This document shows, piece by piece, positions 24,901-34,835 of a DNA stretch of 64,000 bases. Source of the stretch: Pelodera strongyloides (taxonomy: Eukaryota; Nematoda; Chromadorea; Rhabditida; Rhabditidae); NCBI GenBank assembly GCA_036852015.1, contig JAANDG010000305.1, positions 82,501 to 146,500 of the forward strand, read 5' to 3'. Both the position numbers and the translations under genes were made by a program. Below the pieces are notes generated by a model. That model ran no database searches. It saw nothing but the letters and a program-made list of their open reading frames with translations, and was not told where the DNA came from. Numbering within the stretch: position 1 is the first letter of the stretch; every line of letters starts with the position of its first letter.

Positions 24901-26946
24901 TAACCCAGGGAAAGAAATCCCCTCGGTTGTGTTTTGATAAGGTACAGTATGACAACGACAACTGAGACAGTAGAGCAGACACTTTCCCTCTTCCACGGTT
25001 TTTCTTTGTTTTGTCATCATTGGCAACCGGCCAAGTCCCACTGCGATTTAGAAAACACCCCATTTTGTCTAAAATCAAAACTCAACCGAAGGGATTTCTT
25101 TCCCTGTGATAAAAGTTCCGTAAATCGGTATTGGAAAGGTATTTTTCTATTTATTGAAAATTGAAGTAAAAAGGCGAAATTGAAGTGACTGCGATCCTTT
25201 AAAGCGAAATAACGGCCGGTTTTTGAAACACAGCGAGTACACCAGCATTCTTATGCAGCTTATGCAAATGAACATAAATCATAATAAAAAGTTTTGCATG
25301 AATACGTAAGAATTCAGCCGTCCACGATGCGTTTCAAAACCAGGCCGGAATTTGGCTTTAAATCCGAAAACGACAAACCTGTATAGAAACAACCTCTTCG
25401 ACAATACTTTCGGGGCTTCGAGGTTTAAAGATCAGATCCAAACCGTTGTTTAGCCTGCACAGGCGTCCTGCTGCCGCGACCGATAGTTTGTTCCTCACGA
25501 TCTGAAAGATCCAAAAATGATTTTTGAAATTGACAACACTGAGTGCTCAAAGCGGAATAGCGTCTTGCGCTGGCTCGCCCCACCAAAGGTGTAAAAATTG
25601 GTAAAACCGGCGTTCATAAATCGGCTTCCCAAGAAAATTGGACTCCGGGAAGCTTAAAGTTCGTGCGGCTTCGAAATGAACCGGACCCCGGTGCACCATT
25701 CTGCGGATTCGGTTGTTATAAACCTTTTAGCTTTATCTTTATCCGAACAACACCTCTGTAACAGCTTCAGGTTTTCGTGGTAAGCACATAAAATCCAAGC
25801 AGTTCTGTAGCCTCGAAGTGCGCCCTGCTTCCACATCATCAGATAGTTCGTGCGTTGTAATCTGAAAAATTCACGATCGGACGTTAGTTTTTGAAAAAGT
25901 GGATCATTCTATCTCTTTTATATTATGAACTATACGTTTATCGCTGCCTGAGGCGACTTCCCAATATTATCGATACTTCAGGCGATACTATGAATACTGA
26001 TTGTGAGCATACTTATGTGAAACCTATGCAACGTGTATCTTCCAAAGTTCATGTAATACGATCCAATTGCGCTTATTTTGGACAATTACAAAAAGTCGGC
26101 CTACTTATACCAAATACCTGAAACGTAAAAAAACGTTTTGCACATTTAAACAAAATCCGTGACAAACTCTTATCCTTTATATAATTCGTTATGAATATAA
26201 CTCAGTGTGAGGCGTTCACAATGAACAAAAGGTTAAACGTTTGGTGCCCTTATTTGATGCAATTACTTGATAATTTTTAATCTAATAATAATAATGCTTC
26301 CTTTCTTACCTCTTCACCGTAGTATGCAATGTAATGATCGCCATCCAGCTCACCGAAGTAGACGCCCCATTCCTAAATTTGTAAAATTGGGGTGCATGCT
26401 CACATCCACATGCATGCTCAGTTGAGATGAGCCACTGTCAAATCAGGAATTAGTCTGAGGCCGTATTCACCAACAAACAGAGAGCCCTCCCTAGGCTCAC
26501 GAGCGCTCCGAATCTCTTCTGCTCTCGCACTCTCTACTCACTCTTTGGCTCCCTGGAAAGGCCATGGAGGGCTCCCTACTTGTTGGTGAATACGACCTCT
26601 TGTAATGTCGGACTTGTAATTCTCCCTCTTATCAGTGGCAGACACGGCAAACCTCTCGGGAAAACTCTCATGCGCACTATCCTTCTAGCGCTACCGTGGT
26701 ACAACAAAATATTTCTTGGCTTCTGGTAGTACTTATGTGTGGTATAATCAATTAAAGAGGTACGTTTTCAGATGTATACAATGTTTCTGTTTCCATTTCA
26801 TCGGGAGATAATCGGTACTCCTTTAGTCGTTCTCCAATAGTTGAGTCCATAAATTCGACAATATCACCGACGCGGAGCTCGGGAATTAGCTCGTCGACAG
26901 TTCCAAAGTTAGTGATTACCTTGCGGTCCATCTGAACTCTGATCAT
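18941..26946 (-). CDS. Tandem two-domain LRAT/NlpC-P60-type membrane protein
   Basis: Exons in reading order: 26946-26764, 26372-26310, 25861-25754 and/or 25501-25379, 24698-24615 and/or 23763-23650, 23150-23046, 22988-22728, 22537-22478, 21429-21331, 21029-20940, 20239-20002, 19296-18941. All internal borders are phase 0 except the last (phase 1), and they chain without stops. LRAT-family acyltransferases use His, His and Cys. Domain 1 has LRVGDIVEF, then EWGVYFG (Glu where His is expected), then NSQLFATFC or KCEPFAAYF. Domain 2 has VGIGDTVEF, HCGVYVG, MVVHK and NCEHFAALCRYG, so all three residues are present. The exon at 20239 carries two hydrophobic stretches, then a 117-residue polar tail. 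It resembles C. elegans EGL-26-type LRAT proteins. It could instead be two adjacent genes, but 23150-22701 is one open frame across the join. The start codon lies in a GATCA repeat and is uncertain. Confidence 0.78.
19718..19885. repeat. MITE family A copy in LRAT gene intron
   Basis: TTTAAAGCGAAATACCGGCCG at the left and a decayed right end (GTGGAATAGTGCGACTTAAA). It lies between the last two exons of the minus-strand gene. Confidence 0.75.
20240..20939 (-). other. LRAT gene intron, no exon seen
   Basis: Flanking exons join in phase 0 and the joined sequence (CRYGRETSTQ then IHNIVRLGIIV) matches the order of LRAT core then membrane segment, so no exon is required here. The sequence looks unique and AT-rich. 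Confidence 0.5.
21956..22127. repeat. Foldback with tRNA-like ends
   Basis: TAACCACTACGCTACCGCC at the left is the inverse complement of GGCGGTAGCGTAGTGGTTA at the right; CACCAAATGTTTCAATC and CGTATGGGCGAG pair inside. The paired ends are an A-box-like tRNA head, pointing outward on both sides. Confidence 0.8.
22110..22188 (+). repeat. tRNA-like sequence (tRNA-derived repeat)
   Basis: A-box-like TAGCGTAGTGGTTAA and B-box GGGTTCGATTCCCGC at tRNA spacing. I cannot fold a clean acceptor and anticodon arm, so a tRNA pseudogene or SINE head. A partner in opposite orientation lies at about 21930-21980. Confidence 0.6.
23445..23522 (-). repeat. tRNA-like sequence
   Basis: On the minus strand it reads GGTGGTCCAGAGGCGTTCGAC...GAGTTCGATTCCGGC: A- and B-box-like words at tRNA spacing, poor arms. 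In an intron of the LRAT gene. Confidence 0.5.
23862..23971. repeat. Perfect hairpin, 53-bp stem, 4-nt loop
   Basis: The arms 23862-23914 and 23919-23971 are exact inverse complements around the loop ACGA. A direct repeat of ATCCATTATGGGAGAA-like sequence precedes it (about 23847). In an intron of the LRAT gene. Confidence 0.95.
24152..24590. repeat. TTAA-flanked foldback, about 439 bp (family C)
   Basis: TTTAAAGGATCGCAGTCACTTC at the left, and GTAGTGATTGCGATCCTTTAAA at the right. The inner arms also pair (CTTTACCAAAACC / GGTTTTGGTAAAG, AGTAGTTCTAC). Confidence 0.85.
24795..25203. repeat. TTAA-flanked foldback, about 409 bp (family C)
   Basis: TTTAAAGGATCGCAGTCACTTC to GAAGTGACTGCGATCCTTTAAA. 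Same ends as the copy at 24152. A fragment of the family is also seen near 11838-11945. Confidence 0.85.
25198..25362. repeat. MITE family A copy abutting another foldback
   Basis: TTTAAAGCGAAATAACGGCC to AGGCCGGAATTTGGCTTTAA. Its first TTTAAA (25198-25203) is also the last TTTAAA of the foldback at 24795-25203. Confidence 0.85.
25935..26190 (-). mobile_element. Short element, possible Helitron-like, copy 1
   Basis: On the minus strand it runs from ATTATATAAAGGATAAGAG to the small hairpin GTCGCCTCAGGCAGCGA. It shares both ends and CATACTTATGTGAAAC with copies at about 28015-28245 and 41540-42331. Class uncertain. Confidence 0.45.
26457..26602. repeat. Foldback element, about 146 bp
   Basis: GAGGCCGTATTCACCAACAA at the left pairs with TTGTTGGTGAATACGACCTC at the right; AGGGAGCCCTCC-type inner words also pair. 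In the first LRAT intron. Confidence 0.8.
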
Positions 26947-27002
26947 GATCTGATCTGATCTGATCTAATCTGATCTGTTCTGACCTGATCTGATCTGATC
27001 TA
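26943..27002. repeat. (TGATC)n pentanucleotide tract
   Basis: About 11 TGATC units with a few changes. The tract runs into the proposed ATG of the LRAT gene. Confidence 0.9.
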
Positions 27003-28004
27003 GAATGCATATCAATTACATTTCGTATTTGTACTAGAAGTACGCGTCGCGATAGAATGAGCAAAGAACAATATAAAGGGTACCGGGTTATATGAACCTA
27101 ATTAGCGAAAAAATCACTTTGTTAGCAACCATCCTACCAAATCGGGGATGGCCAAAAACATCTCAAAATCAAAAAACTTAATCTAAGTGTAGATCAAAAT
27201 CAAAGGTAGATCAAAATGTTAGTTTATTAGGAGGGTAACGAAGGACTTTCTGAAAAACGCCAGAGTAATGTGTGGAAGGTTTGAACAATGTAGATATATG
27301 CAGCCAAACGCCCTAAAGTCAGAATAACCTGGCGCAAGGAAATATTTATCAGTTTACGCGCTTAATGACGCCAAATATTGATCAAGCGTTCCTCATTTAC
27401 TGATAAGGCTACAGGTTTCTGTAAGCTTCTGGCTGGAGTGGACGTGTAGAGAAACACGCTCCTTTCTTTCAGGAGTCCAGTCCACAGACCATGAAACTGT
27501 GAAATAAGCTCAGGGACGCATTCGTTGCGAATCGATGATTAATCTCTCCTGAAAAATGCACCACAGTTGACGGCAAAAAAAAAATTGTTTTTATTCGCGG
27601 AAGTTCGCAGCTAAATCCTTTTACTTTTGTTTCCTAATCAGCATGATGGAAAAAAATTTTTACTGTGAAGTTGTAAAGTTCCTCGGTAAGCCGATTGCAA
27701 AGAAGGTGTAGCTTGTCGGGTAGGCTGAAGACAAGACTCAGAAGTCAGAAGGTAGCATTAGGCCCCGGCCCTCTCTTCTCTCATGTCGCGCCATGGCTAC
27801 CGTAGTCGTATCAAGAATCGACAGGTCTATGTGTGTCTGCAAACAAGCCGTCACACTCCCGTTTTGACACATAATTGAACGTTCTTTGGAAATTTATCGA
27901 CTATTTTACTTACTCAATGTTTCACAAACAATGTTTATTGATTATTTATTGAATATACTAGAACATCACACGTGCATTTAAATTTACACTATAATATTAT
28001 TGAA

Positions 28005-28245
28005 AACCAGTCGGCTCACGCCGCCTGAGGCGACTTACATGGAAATATGATTGGTTTAGCATGGGCATACTTATATACAAAGTTTCAAACGTATCATAAT
28101 AAATTAACATAATAGGAAACAATTGCATATGCATAGATATTGAGCTGCGAAACTCTTTTTATACCCGAACACAAAATTTGCATTTCGTAACGCACATCGG
28201 TATGCAAATTAGGCTACAGTTACTCTTTTATATAATAAGATACTA
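28005..28245 (-). mobile_element. Short element, possible Helitron-like, copy 2
   Basis: Minus-strand start TCTTATTATATAAAAGAG and end GTCGCCTCAGGCGGCGTGAG. Same end sequences as the other copies, different middle. Confidence 0.45.
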
Positions 28246-29183
28246 TCCAGCAAAACTAGACATGTCTCGTTATCGAAATCCTTGGAAATTCAAATTAGCA
28301 TATTCCGCGCAGTATTTCTTTGATTGTACTAAAGCAATTAGCATACAGTATATGCCAGGTATAACAATTAACTCAAATTATGTACCGTAATCAATGCGCA
28401 TAAACGCAATTCTCATGATATAAAGCATGTAGGCATAATTCGCATAATTATTATTGCTCCTGTTATAAAAAGGGGCATTGCATAAACATTGATAGTCAAT
28501 AAGGTAATTGCATATTTAAATTTACAAAATGATAGATTAGCTTCACACAGCAAAGTGTAAATCGAAACGCCGATAGGTGCCCGATTTTTTTAAATGTTCA
28601 TTATTTCAAGGAACGGGTGTGTCCGATCCGGTCCCGATTACTTAGGCCTGAAGGACTTGATCGGGCATATAGGTTTTGAGTCTCCCATGTCCCATGCCCA
28701 TGCCACAACATCGACTCTCACAATTTCATGCAAATTTCCGAACCTATTATGTAAATTTACAGCGCAATTTTCACTTGATTAGGAAATAATAGACTGAATC
28801 AACCGATTTTCTTTATATTTTACTTCCTCTTACCAAATTACAGTAATTAATTTACTTACTTCTTTATCCTCGAAAAACAAAACGGAGGCCAAATGCAGAA
28901 TGTCAAATCTCATTGCTAATCAAATCGGTCATCTGTTTCCGTTTGTATGTTCGTTTTTAAGTTTCATCCTCGGATGCACACCTTTTGGTGTATTTAATAA
29001 ATAAATAAATAAATAAATGAAGGATTTGTACCGAAAATGTGTGATTATGGTGCAAAAACAAAACAAGGACTTTATTTCTGATTACCCGTTTTGATAAATA
29101 AAGAAACAGACGGTAAATCCCTACCCTGCATACCGTATTCAGTAATTATTATGCCCAGACGTACGTACTACTACCTTCATTCA

Positions 29184-29469
29184 TAATGGGGTTTCCATGT
29201 ATGCGATTCGCACCTGCGAAAATGTCAAGCCGCTGTCCATGTTCAAGTCATTTTACATGCATGAACTGCGTACCGTAACCCATGCGATTCGCACGTTTGA
29301 CATGGTCCTGCAGGGAAAGTGTATCAGATCCATACTAGATCCGTACTATTTTGAAATAGATCCATACTAAATCCAAAATCGCTGCGGGACCCTGTCATTT
29401 ACATCGACTCAAACATGGACAGCGGTTTGACATTTTCGCAGGTGCGAATCGCAAACATGGAAACCCCAT
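29184..29469. repeat. Foldback element, GGGGTTTCCATG ends
   Basis: ATGGGGTTTCCATGTATGCG at the left and CGCAAACATGGAAACCCCAT at the right, with CGCACCTGCGAAAATGTCAA pairing inside. Elements with related ends are near 29570-29740, 33521-33655 and 37213-37375. Confidence 0.8.
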
Positions 29470-29569
29470 AAGGGCCCCTTCCTTGGACAACTATCATCTT
29501 TCTTATTGTTGCCACATTTTTTTACATAAATTCTTTCTTACTAGTTTGATATTTTGCAACGATCCTAAA

Positions 29570-29740
29570 CTTGATGGGGTTTCCAAGTATCCGGACAAAT
29601 TTACCGTATTTTACGACTTCGCGAGACCCATGTATTAATTTCTCATGTCAAATATTCAATTCAGGGAAAATACGGTACATTTTTGTATACTTGGAAGGGA
29701 ACGCGCACAGTTATTTTTGGCATACATGGAAACCCATAAA
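29570..29740. repeat. Foldback element, GGGTTTCCAAGTAT ends
   Basis: TGATGGGGTTTCCAAGTATC at the left and ATACATGGAAACCCATAAAG at the right; ACCGTATTTTACG / AAAATACGGTAC pair within. Same family as 29184-29469. Confidence 0.7.
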
Positions 29741-29850
29741 GGAAACGTGCGTATTGCAAGATATAACATTCTATAAATAAAATATTTACAGGGTTAATTC
29801 ACCGTTACAGTAATCAGTTGTCACTTCGTGATCATGTTCTACTTTATTAT

Positions 29851-30034
29851 TTAAAGCTAAATACCAGCCGGTTTCTGGAATGCATCGTGGACAACCAAAT
29901 TCTGACGCATTTATGCCAATTCACTCGAATTTATAGCTCGATTTTTTATTCTATTTTATGTTCATTTACGTACGCTGCATAAGTATGCTGCTGTACTCGA
30001 TATGTTTCAAGAACCGGCCGTTATTTCGCTTTAA
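29851..30034. repeat. MITE family A copy next to the TMBIM start
   Basis: TTAAAGCTAAATACCAGCCGG to CCGGCCGTTATTTCGCTTTAA, 184 bp. It ends 30 bp before the TMBIM start codon and just before the TTTCAG at about 30048-30052. Confidence 0.85.
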
Positions 30035-30041
30035 TTATTCT

Positions 30042-30052
30042 TTTAATTTCAG
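30042..30052 (+). promoter_or_regulatory. Likely 5' UTR or spliced-leader acceptor
   Basis: TTTAATTTCAG followed by GTAATTAAACC and ATG. An acceptor so close to the start codon, with no coding exon upstream, is the usual signature of nematode trans-splicing or a 5' UTR intron. Confidence 0.55.
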
Positions 30053-30063
30053 GTAATTAAACC

Positions 30064-32665
30064 ATGTCGACCAGTATTCGTATGCCTCGTGACGACGAGG
30101 AGCATTTGCTCCCGGAATATGATGACGTAGGTTTATTCTTATTTTATTCTATTTTTAAAGCGATATGACACCTGGTTTTTGAATGGACTGCATTCACATG
30201 CATTTTATCCAAATAGTGTGTTTCGTTCGTGTCGGAAATGCGCAAAAGGCACACGAGGGCATGCAATACAGGGAGGGTGCAGTTGTCCAGTTTACGTTTG
30301 AAAACCACGTGTCATACCACTTTAAAATTATATGTATTTAGGCAGATGAAGCCTCTGCCTCTCCACCACCTATTACTCGTGGAAACAAGCGTCAGGACAG
30401 GACAAAGATGTGGCCGCGAGATATGATCGGCATGAATCTCGAAGCGAAAGAGGGTACTGTAGCTTCCGAACGGATATCGATCAGACTGGGTACGGTACTT
30501 TTTTCAGTTTTTTTTTGTGAACTGCCAAAATCACAGCTTGTTAGAGTGTCACATGACAATGAACCCAAATAAAAATCTGGAAGACTAAACAAATAAAATA
30601 ATATTGATATACCGAATTTTTTAATCGTTTTATTTTTTTGGTTAGGCTAGAACTGCTAAGTTGACATTAGCCATCTGAAACCCATGTAGGAGATACACGT
30701 AAGTCTAACAATTCGGCATAGTTTCCTTTCTTGACGGTAGTACTATATTTATTAATTTAAAGCGAAATGCTAGCCTCTTTGGAAAATTTGCATATGATAA
30801 GCAAATCCTATGTATCCTATGCTAATTTTGTGCGATCGTCCACGGCAATCGTACAAAATTAGCATAGGATACATAGGATTTGTTTATCATATGCAAATTT
30901 TTAAAAGGGGCTAGCATGTCGCTTTAAACCGGACGCACTACTACCTCTTAAAAAATGTTGTAGGTCAAAAATGTATTTATTTTAAAACTTTGTACAATTT
31001 CCAGCGTTTCTCCGCAAGGTTTTCGGTATACTCACCTTCCAAATTGTGCTTACGACAGCGATTTGCACAGCGATATACGCTACACCTGGAGTGAAGGAGT
31101 TTGTACAACATCAGTCAGTCACTGTTCCTTTCTTTTTTAATTTCAGTTTACCGATAGCTGAGTTCTGGCCATAAATTTAGGCAAATTTATGAAAATGCGC
31201 GCTATTCGCTAATCATTGTATAAACTTTAATAACCTTATCTCGATTTCTCTCTCCTCTCACGGGAGGCTTTGGGAGTTTCGTGCATTCATTGGAAAGCTA
31301 CGCCCAGCTACACCTGTGTTCAGATAAGCAGACATGGAGCAAAAAGGAGCAAGAGCGCCTGCCACTTTAATATTCGAATTTTCAAATGATAATTTCAGAT
31401 CATGGTTTCTTCTGCTCACCCTATTCGCCTCTATTGGTTTGATCATCGGAATGCACGTTCACGCGAGAAATGTGCCCACAAATTACGTTCTACTGGCTTC
31501 ATTTACCGTTGTGCAGGCACTGACACTGGGAACTATAGGTGGGGATTTATTAGCAAAACTGTAAAGGGCAAACCCAAACTATGTTAGCTCTATCGCGCTT
31601 AGAAAAGATACGGTTAGGCGTTTGGCGTGAAGTGCGCACAGTGGAAAGCTTAGTGTAAATTCGAAAATATTTCCGATACTACCGTAAAAAGTATGATCAC
31701 GACAAAGTTCCGAACCGCGCGTAACTGAGCCTGAAGGTGAACGCCATGTCGGAATTGAACCGTTGACCTCTCGCTCTGCAGTCTGGGGCACTATCCACTA
31801 CACCATGACTGACAATCGACATAAGGATGAAATTAAAAGAAAGTCTTTCAGTTTCCCTCTTCGAAGTTGCCGTGATCCTGGAGGCCGCCCTCCTTACCTC
31901 TGTCATCGTCTTTTCTCTGTTCGTCTACACTCTCCAGAGCAAGCGAGATTTCGTGAAGCATTATGCCCTGGCGTTCTCCCTTCTTGGAGTACTCTTGATG
32001 GCCGGATTCATGCAGGTACTGTAACTGTATGGATGTAATCGATAATATAGTTAAAGTTGTACAACAGCTGGTTTTTGAAAAGATTTTGGGCAACTGCATT
32101 CCCATTCAGCATAAGATCGAGCTAAATTCGAGCTCACTTAGCATAAATATATATTAATGCAGTTGTCCATCGAACGTTTCAAAAACCGGCCGTTATGTAA
32201 ACTTTAAGCATACTGTTGCTGAATTTGTGTAGCTTAGGCTGTAACTTAGAATTTTCAGTAGTATGTCCCGGCTGATGCTTGTGACATGACTTAATGTTAT
32301 AACGTTTTTCCTCGAAGCGTTGAGATAACTTTCTGTTTAGCAGTGACAAGAGACAAGAGCTTTAGTCACCGTAATCAATTCTTACTGTACTCTAATTATC
32401 CACTTCCTTCAAATACAGTAATCTCTACTGTAATTGTATACTTACTACCGTATTTCAGATCTTCCTCCAGTCGCCGGCGTTCAATTTCTTCGTGAACGTT
32501 GCGGGCGCGGCGCTGTTCTGTCTTTTCTTAGTAATCGATATCGATCTGATTATGAACTACATGAATGCTGAGGACTACATTCTCGCGTGTATCACCCTTT
32601 ACATGGATATTATCAATCTGTTCATTAGAATCCTCCAACTTCTTGGAGAAGCACAGAGGTCTTAA
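30064..32665 (+). CDS. tmbi-4: TMBIM4 / Lifeguard-4-like (Bax inhibitor-1 family) protein
   Basis: Multi-pass membrane protein of the Golgi/ER family linked to calcium leak and protection from cell death. Exons 30064-30126, 30342-30489, 31005-31113, 31399-31538, 31852-32015, 32459-32665; total 831 nt, 276 residues, phases consistent. A short acidic cytosolic N terminus (DDEEHLLPEYDD) and a basic linker lead to FLRKVFGILTFQIVLTTAI and further hydrophobic helices. YTLQSKRDF and the C-terminal AEDYILACITLYMDIINLF match TMBIM4 better than other members. The paired Asp residues proposed as a pH/calcium sensor in this family are present (VID in FLVIDIDL, MD in YMDIIN). A TTTCAG 12 bp before the ATG is a likely trans-splice or UTR acceptor. 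The stop codon TAA is the first TTAA of a repeat. The symbol is by similarity. Confidence 0.92.
30154..30326. repeat. MITE family B copy (CACGTGGTTTTGAA ends)
   Basis: TTTAAAGCGATATGACACCTGG to AAAACCACGTGTCATACCACTTTAAA, 173 bp, filling most of TMBIM intron 1. Confidence 0.85.
30757..30927. repeat. Near-perfect palindromic MITE, 171 bp
   Basis: TTAAAGCGAAATGCTAGCC at the left and GGGGCTAGCATGTCGCTTTAA at the right. AATCCTATGTATCCTATGCTAATTTTGT pairs exactly with its inverse copy. A relative is at 58094-58253. Confidence 0.9.
31739..31810 (-). repeat. tRNA-like sequence
   Basis: Minus strand GTCATGGTGTAGTGGATAGTG...GGTTCAATTCCGACATGGC. The acceptor-like ends pair 6 of 7 and the boxes are clear, but the anticodon stem does not pair. 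A tRNA-derived repeat in a TMBIM intron. Confidence 0.5.
32051..32207. repeat. MITE family A copy, degenerate
   Basis: TTAAAGTTGTACAACAGC at the left and AAAACCGGCCGTTATGTAAA at the right, with the shared ATCGAGCTAAATTCGAG core. In the last TMBIM intron. Confidence 0.7.
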
Positions 32666-32832
32666 AGCGACATGACACGTGGTTTTGAATAACATTTGCA
32701 TTCCTCCTTTATTATATGCAAATTTTCTGTACTCATCTAGTTATTCCGGCACATTCCGCACAAAATTAAACTCAATTTGCGTATAATACAATGGAGTGCG
32801 GTTGTTCAGTGTAAGTTTTAAAACCACGTACT
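32662..32832. repeat. MITE family B copy starting at the TMBIM stop
   Basis: TTAAAGCGACATGACACGTGG at the left, TTTAAAACCACGTA at the right. The TTAA at 32662-32665 contains the TMBIM stop codon. Confidence 0.75.
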
Positions 32833-33117
32833 TGTATTCACCTTCATACATACTGTAGATGCAATTATCAATATATTTTCTATGAAAATCTAGCACACAA
32901 TCTGTCTTCTATGTATAAGAAATACCAAGCACATATTAGTTTCTTTTTACTCGTTGTGATTTGCTATAATGAACGGTGACTCTTTTTTGTGGTAGTTTCT
33001 ATACGAATAAATTGACAGAGTAATTCATTCCAATTATTTAAAAACTGATTTAAAATTCAAGAATTGCTTGGCCGAATGTTAATTTTCTTATTAGAGCTTA
33101 CCATGATTTATGAATAC

Positions 33118-33287
33118 CTAGCGATATAACGGCCGGTTTTTGGAACGTTTCAACAACTGCATTTCCATATGTTGTATGCAAATGACTGTAATTAGACTAA
33201 AAATGGCGCCATATCGCGCAGTATTTTACATGGGAATACATCGTCCAGCAAACTTTTCAAAAAGCCGGATGTTGTACCGCTTTAACA
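33118..33287. repeat. MITE-like element, ATAACGGCCGG ends
   Basis: GCGATATAACGGCCGGTTTTTGGAACG at the left, CAAAAAGCCGGATGTTGTACCGCTTTAA at the right. The core shares TGCATTTCCATATGTTGTATGCAAATGACTG with 61796-61960. Confidence 0.7.
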
Positions 33288-33520
33288 TGGCCAAGGCCTC
33301 AATAACCAATTGTACATACTATGTCTATATAGTATTTTATATCTCTAAACATATTACATATGAAATTAGTCCCTTTTTATAAGGGATCTTGATACCTGTG
33401 ATTTTATGGCAACTTTCTATGCTTTTTTTCTGTTAAAATAAAAACATGTCGGGACTTTTTTCGAGTGATGTTGCTCCTAATACACTCGCCACAACTGCAG
33501 TGTACAACAGTACATTATGT

Positions 33521-33655
33521 TATGGGGTCTGCAAGTATGCTGAAAATTTACCGTATTTTGGAACTACGAGAGTATTTTTTAATTTTTCATATTGTTTCAT
33601 GCAGAAATACGGTAGTATTGACAGAATCACACCTGGCATACTTACAAACCCCAGT
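33521..33655. repeat. Foldback element of the GTTTCCAAGTATG family
   Basis: GGGGTCTGCAAGTATGCTGA at the left; GGCATACTTACAAACCCC at the right; ACCGTATTTTGG / AATACGGTAG inside. Confidence 0.65.
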
Positions 33656-34095
33656 AGAGTTGTTTCACAAAACTACAAGTCGAGTAGTTGAGCTTACCGT
33701 AGTAGCTAAAGATCGATTTACATATTATGTTAAACTCTCTATTTAGAAAAAAAACAATAAAAGAGAGAAACACCCACATGCTGAGCACATTCAAGAGGCT
33801 CAGCTTCTCACGCGGCGTATAAAATTGCAAAAATGAAACGAAGCTTTGTGTAACTGTGTAATACGTTTCCTATGTACTGTAACCAACAGCTTTTCCTATT
33901 CTTCCTCTACATCTCTAATTGACCTTCACCGAAAATGTGGCTTGCTAATGTTGGTGTTTTCTTGGGGGAAATTGATCATCTCTGATTGACAATTGCAATT
34001 GCCTCGGGACGGGGCATCTTTTGTGGGAACTAGTTTCATTCACTGATAAACACGACCCCTATCGAGAGTTTGCCAATGTTCCGAGACTTCAAGAG

Positions 34096-34291
34096 GTCTC
34101 TCTCTAACTTCTCTCTCTCTCTACCTCTAGCTTCTCTCTCTCTCACTCTCTCTAACTTCTCTTTCCCTTTGTCTCCCTATCTCCCTCTCTTTCTCCCTCT
34201 CTCGCTCTCTCTATCCAGCTTCTCTTCTCCCTCTCCCTCTCTCTCTCTCTCTCGCTCTCGCTCTCTCACTCTCTCTCTCTCTCTCTCTCCC
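34096..34291. repeat. CT-rich microsatellite, about 195 bp
   Basis: Almost pure TCTCTC with CCCT and TAACT interruptions. Makes a spurious Ser/Leu frame. Confidence 0.95.
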
Positions 34292-34686
34292 AAGAATTGT
34301 TTTGCCGTGCTCCCGCTACCTTCATTTCCTGAACGTTGATCACAAGCAATTGCGGTTTATTCTTTCTAATGATCAGTTTTGTTCAGAAGTTCGTCAATTC
34401 AAGGTCAACGACCTTTCATTGTGTTAATTAGCTAAAACAACTTTTTTGTAAGGTCATTCATTACCTCACACCTCACCACCGACTGCTTTCTAAATGATGG
34501 CCAACGGCATTCCTATCCCTATGTATTATTTTGATGAGCTCGATTTTTTATTCCAATCATACTCATTTGCATATGATGTTTTGGCCAACATTCTTTCAAA
34601 AACCGGATGTTATACCGTTTACCCTAACCAGCTGATGGACAACTAGTGACCTACACCTTGCCTCCACATAAAGTTGTGCATTGATG

Positions 34687-34835
34687 TTAAAGGGGTATGG
34701 CACGTGGTTTTGCATGATATCCTGAACTTCATTCGCGTGTATTATATGAAAATGAGCTTTCTTGTGCTGAATTATGGCACAGTAGCTTAGCGCACTCATA
34801 GTCCTATTTTCCAAAACAACGTCTAACACGATTTA
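34687..34835. repeat. MITE family B copy, degenerate
   Basis: TTAAAGGGGTATGGCACGTGG at the left and CAAAACAACGTCTAACACG at the right. Confidence 0.6.

Larger units (their letters stand above)
26947..30063. other. Divergent intergenic region, LRAT and TMBIM genes
   Basis: About 3.1 kb between divergently transcribed genes. Contains the TGATC tract, one possible Helitron-like copy, foldbacks at 29184-29469 and 29570-29740, an AAAT tract near 29000-29020 and a family A MITE at 29851-30034. No coding exon recognised. Confidence 0.6.

Noticed and set aside
34070..34339. Ser/Leu-rich frame
   Set aside because: Created entirely by a CT microsatellite.
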